A stretch of 64,000 nt of DNA, from assembly GCA_023458595.1 (NCBI GenBank), contig JAEWYT010000199.1:1-64000 (forward strand), written 5' to 3'. This document shows positions 48,942 to 57,731 of this stretch, piece after piece. Numbering within the stretch: the first letter of the stretch is position 1; every line of letters begins with the position of its first letter. Source of the DNA: Pseudomonadota bacterium (GTDB lineage: Bacteria; Pseudomonadota; Alphaproteobacteria; Rhizobiales; Tepidamorphaceae). The translations under genes and the position numbers were made by a program. The notes beneath the pieces were generated by a model. It searched no databases, was not told where the DNA came from, and was given only the letters and a program-made list of their open reading frames with translations.

Positions 48942-49650
48942 ACCGCTGCTCTCCCTGTCCGACATCCGAGCGGGCTACGGGGACTCGATCGTGCTCGACG
49001 GCATCTCCTTCGAGATACCGGAGAACGGAAGCCTCGCCCTGCTCGGCCGCAATGGCGTCGGCAAGTCGACGCTGCTGCTCACCATCATGGGCTACACGGA
49101 TATCGTGCGTGGCACGATCCGCTGGCGCGGCGGGGACATCACGCGCCGCGCCTCCTTCCGCAGGGCGCGCGCCGGTATCGGCTGGGTGCCGCAGGAGCGC
49201 GACATCTTCCCGACGCTTACCGTCGAGGAGAACCTGACGGTGGCCGCCCGTCCGGGGCACTGGGACCTCGCCGCCGTCTACGGCCTCTTTCCCCGCCTCG
49301 CCGAGCGGCGCCAGAACATGGGCAACCAGCTCTCCGGCGGCGAGCAGCAGATGCTCACTATCGCCCGCACGCTGATGACCAACCCGGCGATCCTGCTTCT
49401 CGACGAGCCGCTCGAGGGCCTCGCCCCGGTCGTCGTGGAGGAGCTTTCGGCGGCGATCCAACAGATGAGCGCGGCCCAGAAGACCGCGCTGGTCCTCGTC
49501 GAGCAGCACGCCGAGATCGCGCTCGGCCTCACAGAGCAGGCGCTCGTCATCGAGCGCGGCACCATCGCCCATCGCGGCCCCTCGAAGGCGCTGCTTGACG
49601 ATCAGGCCGTCCTCGACCGTTATATCGGGCTGAACCTCGCCGAGGCCTGA
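48934..49650 (+). CDS. livF: Branched-chain amino acid-type ABC ATPase (LivF-like)
   Basis: A 238-residue ATPase. It has GRNGVGKST, PQERDIFPTLTVEENL, LSGGEQQMLTIARTL and LLLDEPLEGLAPVVVEEL, as in LivF. It overlaps livG by 8 bp from the ATG at 48934; an ATG five codons upstream is an alternative. It is the last gene of the importer; the GntR-type regulator follows after 45 bp on the same strand. Confidence 0.9.
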   Translation: MAEPLLSLSDIRAGYGDSIVLDGISFEIPENGSLALLGRNGVGKSTLLLTIMGYTDIVRGTIRWRGGDITRRASFRRARAGIGWVPQERDIFPTLTVEENLTVAARPGHWDLAAVYGLFPRLAERRQNMGNQLSGGEQQMLTIARTLMTNPAILLLDEPLEGLAPVVVEELSAAIQQMSAAQKTALVLVEQHAEIALGLTEQALVIERGTIAHRGPSKALLDDQAVLDRYIGLNLAEA

Positions 49651-49695
49651 GGCTACCGCCCGGCGACGGTCATACGTAGCGGACCGTCGAAGCAA

Positions 49696-50601
49696 ATGGC
49701 CAAGACCGAGCTTGCCCGCAAGATCCTGTCGATCCTCCGCGACGAGCAGGCCGAAAGGGGCTTTCACCTGCGCGAGCAGTGGCTTGCCGATGCGCTCGGC
49801 GTATCGCGCTCGCCGGTACGCACGGCGCTGAAGCAGCTCGAACAGCTCGACGTGGTGCGCTCCGAGCCCAATCAGGGCTATTTCCTCGAGGCCGCGCCCG
49901 GCAGCGCCGCCTTCGACGAGATCGCCCTACCGGAAGCCGCGACCGACCGCATCTACCGGCAGATCGCCAGCGAGCGCTTCGCCAACCTGATCGGCGACCA
50001 GGTCTCGGTCGGCGACCTGGTGCGCCGCTACGACACGAGCCGGACGGTGATCCTGAAGGTGCTCGCCCGCATGCAGGAGGACGGCCTGGTCGAAAAGACG
50101 CCCGGCCACGGCTGGGTGTTCGGGCCGTCGCTGAACGACGAGGCGTCCTATCGGGAGAGCTACCGCTACCGACTGCTGATCGAGCCCGCGGCGCTGACCG
50201 AAGACGGCTTCCATCTGCCCGCCCGGCGTATCACCAAGCTGCGCGCCCTGCACCAGTCGGCCCTTGGCAACGGGCTCGAGAATACATCGGTGGCCGAGCT
50301 TTTCGACATCGACGCGGCGTTCCATGAAGCGCTCGCCGATGCCTGCGGCAACCGCTTCCTCGCACAGGCGATCCGCCAGCAGACGCGGCTGAGGCGGCTT
50401 TCCGAATACGAGAAGTACACGAGCCGCGAGCGCCACCGGCAGTCCTTCGCCGAACACCTGGCGATCCTCGAGGCGATCGAGGCCGGTGACCCGCCGCTGG
50501 CCGCCGAGCGGATGCGCGAGCATATCCTGGCCGCCAACGCCAAGCGCCCCGATTTCCGGAAGGTTCGCACTCTCGCGCACCGCCGGCTGACCCGGCGCTG
50601 A
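49696..50601 (+). CDS. GntR-family regulator with two winged-helix domains and an FCD ligand domain
   Basis: A 301-residue regulator. The first winged helix (about 5-67) has LREQWLADALGVSRSPVRTALKQLEQL. A second one (about 79-143) has VSVGDLVRRYDTSRTVILKVLARMQEDGLVE, then an FCD-type all-helical effector domain (about 150-290). Typical FadR/GntR proteins have a single winged helix, so this tandem form is unusual. It lies between the livF-like gene and the polyamine-type transporter operon; the palindrome TACAAG-CT-CTTGTA just downstream suggests that it controls the latter. Confidence 0.82.
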   Translation: MAKTELARKILSILRDEQAERGFHLREQWLADALGVSRSPVRTALKQLEQLDVVRSEPNQGYFLEAAPGSAAFDEIALPEAATDRIYRQIASERFANLIGDQVSVGDLVRRYDTSRTVILKVLARMQEDGLVEKTPGHGWVFGPSLNDEASYRESYRYRLLIEPAALTEDGFHLPARRITKLRALHQSALGNGLENTSVAELFDIDAAFHEALADACGNRFLAQAIRQQTRLRRLSEYEKYTSRERHRQSFAEHLAILEAIEAGDPPLAAERMREHILAANAKRPDFRKVRTLAHRRLTRR

Positions 50602-50644
50602 GGCCCGGTCCACGATTCGACGATTGTATCTTTTGCGAAAACTG

Positions 50645-50658
50645 TACAAGCTCTTGTA
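50645..50658. promoter_or_regulatory. Putative GntR operator before the second polyamine-type transporter
   Basis: TACAAG-CT-CTTGTA is a perfect dyad in an AT-rich section, 87 bp before the binding-protein start. FCD-type GntR proteins commonly bind TTGTA...TACAA-like sites. A related TTGTAT lies at 50624-50629. Confidence 0.55.
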
Positions 50659-50744
50659 ACGAGCCGTCGGGGCGGCAGCCCCGCGCCGGCGCCAGAACAA
50701 CAACAATCCAGTCGTTTCCAGACAATCCGAGGGGACTTCGCACC

Positions 50745-51797
50745 ATGACCAAGCTCAAGCATCTCGCCCTTTCGACCGCGCTCTGCGCCGGGCTCGCTCT
50801 TACCGCCGGCACCGCGCTCGCCGAAAAGATCGTCATCTCGAACTGGGACGGCTACATGCCAGCCGACCTTCCGGAGAAGTTCAAGGAAGCGACCGGCATC
50901 GACGTCGAGGTGGCGCTGCACGCCACCAACGAGGAGATCATGGGCAAGGTCGTCGCCGGCAAGGGCAAGGGCTACGACGTGCTGTTCGTCTCCTCCCCCT
51001 TCGCCGAGGCGCTGCACAAGCTCGGCCTCACCGCGGAGATCGATCACGCCAAGGTTCCCAACCTGAAGAACCTTTACCCGGAAGCGAACGAGCTCGCCTA
51101 CGACCCCGGCAACCATTTCTCGGTGCCCTACGCCTGGGGCACGACCGGCCTTTGCTACCGCTCCGACCTGATCGACGGCGAGCCCGACAGCTGGGCGGCC
51201 CTGCTGCAGCCCGATGACGCCCTGAAGGGCAAGGTGACGATGCTGGCGACCGACCGCTGGCTGATGGGCGCCGGCATGCTGGCGCTCGGCTATTCGGTCA
51301 ACGAGACCGATCCGGCGAAGATCGAGGAGGTCAAGGCCCTGCTGATCGGCACCAAGGGCGATCTGCTCGCCTACGACGACACCACCTTCTACTCGAAGCT
51401 CGTCTCCGGCGAAGCCTCGCTGGTGCATGCCTGGGACGGCTGGTGCAACTACGGCATCGCCGAGAACGACAAGATCAAATACGTGATCCCCAAGGAAGGC
51501 ACCGACCTCTGGGTCGACACGATGGTTGTGACCGAGGCTTCCGAGAACAAGGACGCCGCCCTCAAGTTCATCGACTACGTGCTCGGCGCCGACACCGGCA
51601 AGTGGGTGGTCGAGAACATCATGTACAAGGTGCCGAACAAGGCCGCGATGGACGCGATCGACCCGGCCATGGCGACGTCCTATCCGAACATCGCGATCCC
51701 GCCGGCGGATCTCATGAAGGGCGAGCTGCTGCGCGATCTCGGCGCCGCCCAGAAGGACTATACCAAGGCCATCTCGGAGATCATGGCGGCGCAGTAG
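50745..51797 (+). CDS. Polyamine-type periplasmic binding protein (PotD-like)
   Basis: A 350-residue solute-binding protein with a signal peptide (cleavage after GTALA, about residue 25). Its mature N-terminus EKIVISNWDGYMPADLPEKFKEATG is of the PotD/PotF family. It shares the fold but not close identity with the PotF-like protein at 12020-13129. It begins an operon with two permeases, an ATPase, a GT1-like protein and two cupins, so the imported compound is probably modified by those proteins. Ligand unknown. Confidence 0.87.
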   Translation: MTKLKHLALSTALCAGLALTAGTALAEKIVISNWDGYMPADLPEKFKEATGIDVEVALHATNEEIMGKVVAGKGKGYDVLFVSSPFAEALHKLGLTAEIDHAKVPNLKNLYPEANELAYDPGNHFSVPYAWGTTGLCYRSDLIDGEPDSWAALLQPDDALKGKVTMLATDRWLMGAGMLALGYSVNETDPAKIEEVKALLIGTKGDLLAYDDTTFYSKLVSGEASLVHAWDGWCNYGIAENDKIKYVIPKEGTDLWVDTMVVTEASENKDAALKFIDYVLGADTGKWVVENIMYKVPNKAAMDAIDPAMATSYPNIAIPPADLMKGELLRDLGAAQKDYTKAISEIMAAQ

Positions 51798-51826
51798 CTG
51801 GCGTCGTCATGCCGTCCATTTGTCCG

Positions 51827-51910
51827 CTCGTTCCCGCGAAGGCGGAAACCCAGGAGCCATACGGCACGACCGTGGCTGGAGCCCTGGATCCCCGCGTTCG
51901 CGGGGATGAG
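51827..51910. repeat. Inverted-repeat element between binding protein and permease genes
   Basis: Arms 51827-51854 and 51883-51910 (CTCGTTCCCGCGAA... and ...TTCGCGGGGATGAG) are imperfect reverse complements of 28 bp with a 28-bp spacer containing its own dyad. Repeats with CCCGCGAA-GCGG-ACCCAGG are common in Hyphomicrobiales. Inserted inside an operon, it could process or attenuate the transcript. Confidence 0.65.
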
Positions 51911-51975
51911 CAGCGGATGGCGAACGCGAGAACCACGCCGCTGGCCAAGGGGATGGCAACGACCTACGTTTCGCC

Positions 51976-52836
51976 ATGAACCGCAAGCTCCAGAACCTCC
52001 TGCTGATCCTGCCCGGCGTCGGGTGGCTCACCGTATTCATGGTGATCCCCTGCGCCATCGTGTTCTTCTACGCCTTCCAGGAGCGCGGCATCTACGGCGG
52101 CATCGAGTACACCCACACCCTGGAGAACTTCTCCCGCGCGGTCGAGCCGGTCTATTTCTCGATCTTCCTGCTGTCGGCAAAGATCGCAGGGCTCGCAACC
52201 CTTGTCTCGGTGCTGATCGCCTATCCGGCGGCCTACGCAATCTCGCTCGGCCCCCGCGAGAAGCAGATGCGCCGGCTCTTCCTGGTGATGCTGCCGTTCT
52301 GGTCGAACTACCTGATCCGCACGTACGCCTGGATCGTCATGCTGAACCGGGAAGGCATCATCAATCGCGGCCTCGAGGCGGTCGGCGTCATCGATGAGCC
52401 GCTGCCGATCCTCTACAACCAGTTCGCCGTCGTCACCGGCCTCGTCTACAACTACCTGCCCTTCGTCATCCTGGCGATCTACTCCTCGATCCAGCGGCTC
52501 AACCCGGAGGTCCGCGAGGCCTCGGAGGATCTCGGCGCACCGGCCTGGAAGACATTTCTGCGCGTCACCCTGCCCCTGACGCTTCCCGGCGTCGCCGCCG
52601 GCGCCGTCTTCGTCTTCGTTCTGTCGATCGGCAACTTCATCACGCCCGACCTGCTCGGCGGCGGCCGCATCCAGATGGTCGGCAACCTGATCTACGACCA
52701 GTTCCTGTCCGCCCGCGACTGGCCCTTCGGCGCCGCGCTGTCGATGATCCTGATCCTCATCATGATGCTGCTCCTGTTCGCGCAGGCCGTCGCTGTCAAC
52801 CGCTCGCAGGGGCGGAAAGGAGCGGCCGATGTCTAG
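51976..52836 (+). CDS. Polyamine-type ABC transporter permease (PotB-like)
   Basis: A 286-residue permease with six predicted helices, RRLFLVMLPFWSNYLIRTYAW and the EAA loop VREASEDLGAPAWKTFLRVT. It follows the repeat element downstream of the binding-protein gene and overlaps the next permease by 8 bp (stop 52836, start 52829). Confidence 0.87.
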   Translation: MNRKLQNLLLILPGVGWLTVFMVIPCAIVFFYAFQERGIYGGIEYTHTLENFSRAVEPVYFSIFLLSAKIAGLATLVSVLIAYPAAYAISLGPREKQMRRLFLVMLPFWSNYLIRTYAWIVMLNREGIINRGLEAVGVIDEPLPILYNQFAVVTGLVYNYLPFVILAIYSSIQRLNPEVREASEDLGAPAWKTFLRVTLPLTLPGVAAGAVFVFVLSIGNFITPDLLGGGRIQMVGNLIYDQFLSARDWPFGAALSMILILIMMLLLFAQAVAVNRSQGRKGAADV

Positions 52837-53620
52837 CACTCGCCGCGCCGCGCCCGCGCTCGCCCTGCATCTCGGCCTTGTCTACCTGTTCCTCTACGCA
52901 CCGATCGCCGTCCTGATGGTGCTGAGCTTCAACGAGGGGGGCATGCCGACCGCCTGGACCGGCTTCTCCCTCGACTGGTACGTGACGCTGGTCCGCTCCC
53001 CCGAGATCATCTCGTCTGCGATCAACACGCTGATCGTCGCCGTCTTCTCCACTCTCATAGCAACGGTGCTCGGCACGCTGCTGGCGCTCGGCGTCGAGCG
53101 CCACAAGGCCTCGAGCGCCCTCGACGCGCTCCTCTTCGCACCGATGATCATCCCCGACATCGTGCTCGCGATCGCGCTCCTCTCGTTCTTCACGCTGCTC
53201 GAGTTCACCCTCGGGCTCTACTCGATCATCCTGAGCCACGTCGTCTTCAACATCGCCTTCGTCTGCGCCGTGGTGCGCACCAGGCTCAAGCACTTCGACT
53301 ATTCGATCGTCGAGGCGTCGATCGATCTCGGCGCGGGCGAATTCACGACCTTCCGCCGCATAACCCTGCCGGTGATCTTCCCGGGTGTGCTGGCCGGCGC
53401 GCTGCTCGCCTTCACGCTGTCGGTCGACGAATTCATCATCGCCTACTTCACCGCCGGCGCCGGCTCCTCCTCGACGACGCTGCCGATGCGCATCTACTCG
53501 ATGATCCGATTTGGCGTGACGCCCGAGATCAATGCCATGGCGACCATCGTCATGCTCGTCTCCTTCACGCTGGTGTTCCTGTCGCAGCGGGCCAACAAGG
53601 GAGCGTTGACGGGCGAATGA
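52829..53620 (+). CDS. Polyamine-type ABC transporter permease (PotC-like)
   Basis: A 263-residue permease with six helices, a FLYAPIAVLMVLSFNEGGMP start typical of PotC, and the EAA loop IVEASIDLGAGEFTTFRRIT. AAAGGAG precedes the ATG. Its TGA overlaps the ATPase start (ATGA). It forms the channel with the PotB-like subunit. Confidence 0.87.
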   Translation: MSSTRRAAPALALHLGLVYLFLYAPIAVLMVLSFNEGGMPTAWTGFSLDWYVTLVRSPEIISSAINTLIVAVFSTLIATVLGTLLALGVERHKASSALDALLFAPMIIPDIVLAIALLSFFTLLEFTLGLYSIILSHVVFNIAFVCAVVRTRLKHFDYSIVEASIDLGAGEFTTFRRITLPVIFPGVLAGALLAFTLSVDEFIIAYFTAGAGSSSTTLPMRIYSMIRFGVTPEINAMATIVMLVSFTLVFLSQRANKGALTGE

Positions 53621-54696
53621 GCGAGCGCGCGACCGTGATCGAGGTGGCCGGCGTCACCAAGCGCTTCGGCGCGGTTACGGCGGTCGACAGTGTCGCCGTC
53701 GGCTTGAGGGAGGGCGAGTTCTTCGCCCTGCTCGGGCCCTCCGGCTGCGGCAAGACCACGCTTCTGCGCCTGATCGCCGGCTTCGAGATGCCCGACGCGG
53801 GCCGCATCCTGCTCGACGGCAAGGACATCACCACGCTTCGGCCGAACCGCCGGCCGGTGAACCTGATGTTCCAGTCCTACGCGCTGTTTCCGCACATGAG
53901 CGTGCGCGCCAACGTTGCCTACGGCCTGGAGATGGAACGCCTCGTGCGCCGGGAGATCGACACCCGCGTCGAAGAGATGCTGGCGATGACCGAGCTTTCG
54001 GTACTTGCGAACCGCAGGCCCGACCAGCTCTCCGGCGGCCAGCGCCAGCGCGTCGCGCTCGCCCGCGCTCTCGTCAAGAAGCCGCGCGTGCTTCTCCTCG
54101 ACGAGCCGCTGGGCGCCCTCGACAAGAAGCTGCGCGAGCAGATGCAGCTCGAACTGAAACGCTTCCAGCACGAACTCGGCATCACCTTCGTCGTCGTCAC
54201 TCATGACCAGGACGAGGCGCTGGTCATGGCCGACCGCATCGCGCTGATGAAGGACGGCGTCATCGCCCAGGTCGGCGCGCCGCGCGATCTCTACGAGAAC
54301 CCAGCTTCCCGCTTCGTCGCCGGCTTTATCGGCGTCACCAATTTCTTCGACGGCACCGTCACGGAAGGCGGCATCGCCTTCGACGGGCACGGGTTGCTGA
54401 AGTCGGACGGATTTTCCGCCCTTTCGACAGGAGCGGCCGCGAGCGTGGCCGTGCGCCCGGAACGGATCACGCTGTCGCGCGACACGGGTCTTTCCGACCA
54501 CAACGCAGTGGAAGGCGAGATCGCCGATCTCGCCTATCACGGCCAGGACGTGAACGTGCTGGTTCGCGTCGAGGGAATGGCGAGCCCGGTGATGGTGCGC
54601 CTCACCGCGGTCCAGGAGGAACAGGGCAATTTCCAGCCGGGCCAGCGCGCCTGGTGCAACTGGCGGCCCGAGCACGGCCGCATACTGATCGATTGA
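53617..54696 (+). CDS. Polyamine-type ABC transporter ATPase (PotA-like)
   Basis: A 359-residue ATPase. It has Walker A GPSGCGKTT, signature LSGGQRQRVALARAL, Walker B LLLDEPLGALDKKLREQ and a C-terminal TOBE domain. It is coupled to the PotC-like gene and followed after 11 bp by the GT1-like gene, with GAGGAGG between, so transporter and modifying proteins are one transcript. Confidence 0.88.
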   Translation: MSERATVIEVAGVTKRFGAVTAVDSVAVGLREGEFFALLGPSGCGKTTLLRLIAGFEMPDAGRILLDGKDITTLRPNRRPVNLMFQSYALFPHMSVRANVAYGLEMERLVRREIDTRVEEMLAMTELSVLANRRPDQLSGGQRQRVALARALVKKPRVLLLDEPLGALDKKLREQMQLELKRFQHELGITFVVVTHDQDEALVMADRIALMKDGVIAQVGAPRDLYENPASRFVAGFIGVTNFFDGTVTEGGIAFDGHGLLKSDGFSALSTGAAASVAVRPERITLSRDTGLSDHNAVEGEIADLAYHGQDVNVLVRVEGMASPVMVRLTAVQEEQGNFQPGQRAWCNWRPEHGRILID

Positions 54697-54707
54697 GGAG
54701 GAACTTC

Positions 54708-55997
54708 ATGGCCGGTAAGACAATCGCATTCTTCCCCGAGGCCGCCTTCGGCCCGGCGCTCAATTCCGTCGGTATCGCTCAGGCCATTGAGAAACTCGGT
54801 CACAAGGCAGTGTTCCTGTCGGATCCTGGTTTCGTCGCGGTCTACGAGGGTTACGGCTTCGAGGCCCATCCGGTCGCCCTGTCCGAGCCTATGGAGCCCG
54901 AGGCGATGGCGCGATTCTGGCAGGACTTCATCAACGGCCACATCCCGAACTTCCGCAAAACGCCGATCGAACAGATCGACAACTACGTGAAGGACTGCTG
55001 GACGGCGATCGTCGACTCCTCCAAGTGGGCCGAGAAGGACCTGCCCGGCATCCTCGATCACGTGAAGCCCGACGTCGTCTGCGTCGACAACGTCATCCTG
55101 TTCCCGGCGATCAAGCAGTACTCGAAGGAGAACGGCAAGCCGTGGGTGCGGATCATCTCCTGCTCGGAGAACGAGATCGAGGACGACGCTATCCCGCCGC
55201 ACCTGTCGGGCTGCGGCGAGAACGACACCGCCTGCCACACAGCCTTCCGCGACCGCTTCAACAATGTCATCAAGCCGATCCACGACGACTTCAACGCTTT
55301 CCTGAAGACCTGCGGCGAGGAGCCCTATCCGATCGGCACGTTCTTCGAGGCCTCGCCGCACATGAACCTGCTGCTCTATCCCGAACCGGTGAAGTTCCAC
55401 CGGTCCCACCCGCTCGACCCGAAGCAGTTCCAGTACCTCGAAGGCTGCGTGCGCCAGGAGGCGCCCTACGAGGTGCCGACCTTCAAGGCCAACAACGACA
55501 AGCCGCTCCTCTACGTCAGCTTCGGCACGCTCGGTTCGGGCGATTCCGATCTCCTGCAGCGGATCATTAACGCCGTCGCCAAGATGCCGGTGCGGGCGCT
55601 CGTCAATGTCGGAGACTACGCCGACCGCTATTCGGACCTGCCCGACAACGTCATCATCGCGGGCTGGTTCCCGCAACCCTCGGTAATCCCGCAGGTCGAC
55701 GCGGTGATCCACCACGGCGGCAACAACTCCTTCACCGAGTGCCTCTATTTCGGCAAGCCAGCGATCATCATGCCCTACGTCTGGGACGGCCACGACAATG
55801 CGGCCCGCGTCCAGGAGACCGGCCACGGCTTCAAGATGGACCGCTACGAGTGGACCGACGCCGAGCTCGCCGAGAAGATCAACGCAATGCTGACCGATCC
55901 GGCGATAAAGGCGAAGCTCGCGGCGACGTCTGCGCACATGCAGTCGCGCCACGGCCCGACCAAGGCCGCCGAGATCCTGAACAAGCTCGCCGGGTGA
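54708..55997 (+). CDS. GT1/MGT-fold glycosyltransferase-like protein with altered active site
   Basis: A 429-residue protein of the GT-B fold UGT/macrolide glycosyltransferase group: LYVSFGTLGSGD in the inter-domain region, nucleotide-binding HHGGNNSFTECLYFGKPAII (HGG at 336-338). The residue after the sugar-contact Asp is Gly (D360-G361) where most members have Gln (DQ). The N-terminal loop FFPEAAFGPALN has no His where GT1 enzymes carry the catalytic base (PxxGHxxP). It may therefore be a non-catalytic binding protein or use other chemistry. It sits in the polyamine-type transporter operon, 3 bp before the cupins. Family assignment is firm; activity is unknown. Confidence 0.83.
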   Translation: MAGKTIAFFPEAAFGPALNSVGIAQAIEKLGHKAVFLSDPGFVAVYEGYGFEAHPVALSEPMEPEAMARFWQDFINGHIPNFRKTPIEQIDNYVKDCWTAIVDSSKWAEKDLPGILDHVKPDVVCVDNVILFPAIKQYSKENGKPWVRIISCSENEIEDDAIPPHLSGCGENDTACHTAFRDRFNNVIKPIHDDFNAFLKTCGEEPYPIGTFFEASPHMNLLLYPEPVKFHRSHPLDPKQFQYLEGCVRQEAPYEVPTFKANNDKPLLYVSFGTLGSGDSDLLQRIINAVAKMPVRALVNVGDYADRYSDLPDNVIIAGWFPQPSVIPQVDAVIHHGGNNSFTECLYFGKPAIIMPYVWDGHDNAARVQETGHGFKMDRYEWTDAELAEKINAMLTDPAIKAKLAATSAHMQSRHGPTKAAEILNKLAG

Positions 55998-56000
55998 CCC

Positions 56001-56369
56001 ATGCCCACGAACCTGAGATCGAGTGCCCCGCATATCGCTCCCGCCTCTACCTGGGACGACGACCTCGTCGACTGGGGCGGCCATCTCGAGCCGATCGACG
56101 GCCGCTCCCACAACCAGGGGAGGCTCCTGTGGAAGGGTGCCGAGGACGGCCTGCCGGAAGCCGGCATCTGGGAATCGACGCCGGGAAGCTGGCGCCTCGT
56201 GTTGCCGCGCGACGAGCTCGTCCACTTCGTCTCAGGGCGGGCGACCTACGCGTCCGACGACGGCGAGGTGATCGAGGTGACGCCCGGCACCGTCGTGCAT
56301 TTCCGCGAGGGCTGGAGCGGCACCGTCGAGGTGCACGAGACGATCCGCACCGTCTACATGCTGCGATGA
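56001..56369 (+). CDS. Cupin-domain protein (DUF861 type), first paralogue
   Basis: A 122-residue single-domain cupin of the DUF861/cupin_3 group. The core LPRDELVHFVSGRATYASDDG then EVIEVTPGTVVHFREGWSGT and the end VHETIRTVYMLR fit the fold. Classic cupin metal histidines are mostly absent, as in much of DUF861. It is 3 bp downstream of the GT1-like gene and its stop lies 11 bp before its paralogue. Role unknown; binding of a small molecule or isomerisation are possibilities. Confidence 0.82.
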   Translation: MPTNLRSSAPHIAPASTWDDDLVDWGGHLEPIDGRSHNQGRLLWKGAEDGLPEAGIWESTPGSWRLVLPRDELVHFVSGRATYASDDGEVIEVTPGTVVHFREGWSGTVEVHETIRTVYMLR

Positions 56370-56380
56370 GGAGCGACGAA

Positions 56381-56752
56381 ATGAGCGTTGCCGCGACGAA
56401 GAAGACCGATCCGACGCCGATCCTGCGCGATTCGAGGACGATTTTGGCGACCGCCGACTGGGGCGTCATCCCGACCATGATCGAGGGCGAAAGCCGCACC
56501 TCCGGCGTGCTCCTCTACAAGGGCCCGAACGGCGAGCCTGAATCGGGTATCTGGATCTGCACGCCAGGCTACTGGGAGTGCCACGTCACCCGCGACGAGC
56601 TCTGCCACTTCCTGGAGGGCCGCTGCACCTATACCCACGAATCCGGCGAGGTCATCGAGATCGTGCCGGACACGGCGGCGTTCTTCCCGAAGGACTGGAA
56701 AGGCACCTGCCGCGTCCATGAGACGGTGCGCAAGGTCTACATGATCCGGTGA
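56381..56752 (+). CDS. Cupin-domain protein (DUF861 type), second paralogue
   Basis: A 123-residue paralogue of the preceding cupin: VTRDELCHFLEGRCTYTHES, GEVIEIVPDTAAFFPKDWKGT and VHETVRKVYMIR align along the whole domain. GAGGAG before the ATG at 56381 decides this start over an ATG at 56366 that overlaps the previous stop. The pair may act as a heteromer. It is the last gene of the operon; a hairpin follows at 56826-56863. Confidence 0.82.
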   Translation: MSVAATKKTDPTPILRDSRTILATADWGVIPTMIEGESRTSGVLLYKGPNGEPESGIWICTPGYWECHVTRDELCHFLEGRCTYTHESGEVIEIVPDTAAFFPKDWKGTCRVHETVRKVYMIR

Positions 56753-56825
56753 GCGGCGGAGCGTTTGCCGCGTCGGGCGCCCGCCTTCTCGGTGACAAGA
56801 TCGAGACGGTCGTTACCGGGACCAC

Positions 56826-56863
56826 GACCGTACCGCTCCGGAAGCGCGAAGGACGGTACGGTC
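56826..56863. terminator. Hairpin between convergent operons
   Basis: GACCGTACCG (56826-56835) and CGGTACGGTC (56854-56863) form a perfect 10-bp stem with an 18-base loop. It lies between the end of the cupin operon (plus) and the end of the IclR gene (minus), where a bidirectional terminator is expected. There are no T-runs. Confidence 0.5.
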
Positions 56864-56934
56864 ATTGATGTCGAGGCGACCGTTCGTCCATTGAATGGAT
56901 GCTTCGGTTCGGCGGCCCGGCGCCGGACCAGATC

Positions 56935-57717
56935 CTAGTCTGACCGCGGCTCCGTCATCCCGGCCAGGCGTGCCCGGAGCTTCTTTGCTTCGGCGCCCAG
57001 CAGCGAGACGATCCATGCGACGCGCTCCGGATCCATCCGTTCGCGAATTGCAGCGACACTGATCGCGGCGATGACCCGGCCGCGCGGATCGAACACCGGC
57101 ACTCCCACGGCACACATCGCCGTGACGATCCGCCCCTCGTTGAACGAGTAGCCCCGCTCCCGCGTCTGCTTGACGAGCGTCGAGAGATCCTCCGGACCGA
57201 AGCGCGGATAGATCTTCAGCCGCGCCGTATTGCTGGCGATGATCTCGGAGATCTCTTCCTCGTCGAGGAAGGCGAGCAGCGCGAGGCTTCCGGCCCCCAC
57301 GCCGAGCGGCCGGCGGTCACCGGCGTTCAGTGTCAGCGTCTTGATCGGGAAGTCGCCCACCTCGCGCTCGAGGCAGAGCGCATCGAGCCCCTCGCGGATC
57401 GAGACGAACACCGTGTCGCCGGTCTCCCGCGCGAGCCGGAGCAGTGCGGGACGCGCCAGCTCGCCCATATCGTAGCGCGTCGCGAGCTGTCCGAGTCGGA
57501 CGATCTCGTAGCCGAGGTGATAGCGCCGCGTCTCCGGCGACTGGGCAACGAACCCGGCGTCCACCAGCGCCGAGAGCAGTCTGTGCGCAGTGGCCTTGCC
57601 GAGCCCCGTCTGGAGGGCGACGTCCGACAGCCGCCATCCCGCCGTCGTCTCGCTTGCGAGCAGCTTGAGGATCGTGGCGGCCCGCTGCACCGATTTGACA
57701 GAGGTGTCGCCCGTCAC
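56935..57717 (-). CDS. IclR-family transcriptional regulator
   Basis: A 260-residue regulator with an N-terminal winged helix (LSDVALQTGLGKATAHRLLSALVDAGFV at about 29-56) and the C-terminal IclR effector domain (GLDALCLEREVGDFPIKTLT; AISVAAIRERM). It is the last gene of the minus-strand ThDP-enzyme/TRAP operon and probably controls it in response to the substrate. GGAGG with 7-base spacing supports the GTG at 57717; a GTG at 57735 overlapping the upstream stop is possible. Confidence 0.86.
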   Translation of the reverse strand: MTGDTSVKSVQRAATILKLLASETTAGWRLSDVALQTGLGKATAHRLLSALVDAGFVAQSPETRRYHLGYEIVRLGQLATRYDMGELARPALLRLARETGDTVFVSIREGLDALCLEREVGDFPIKTLTLNAGDRRPLGVGAGSLALLAFLDEEEISEIIASNTARLKIYPRFGPEDLSTLVKQTRERGYSFNEGRIVTAMCAVGVPVFDPRGRVIAAISVAAIRERMDPERVAWIVSLLGAEAKKLRARLAGMTEPRSD

Positions 57718-57731
57718 GGATTGGCCTCCGA

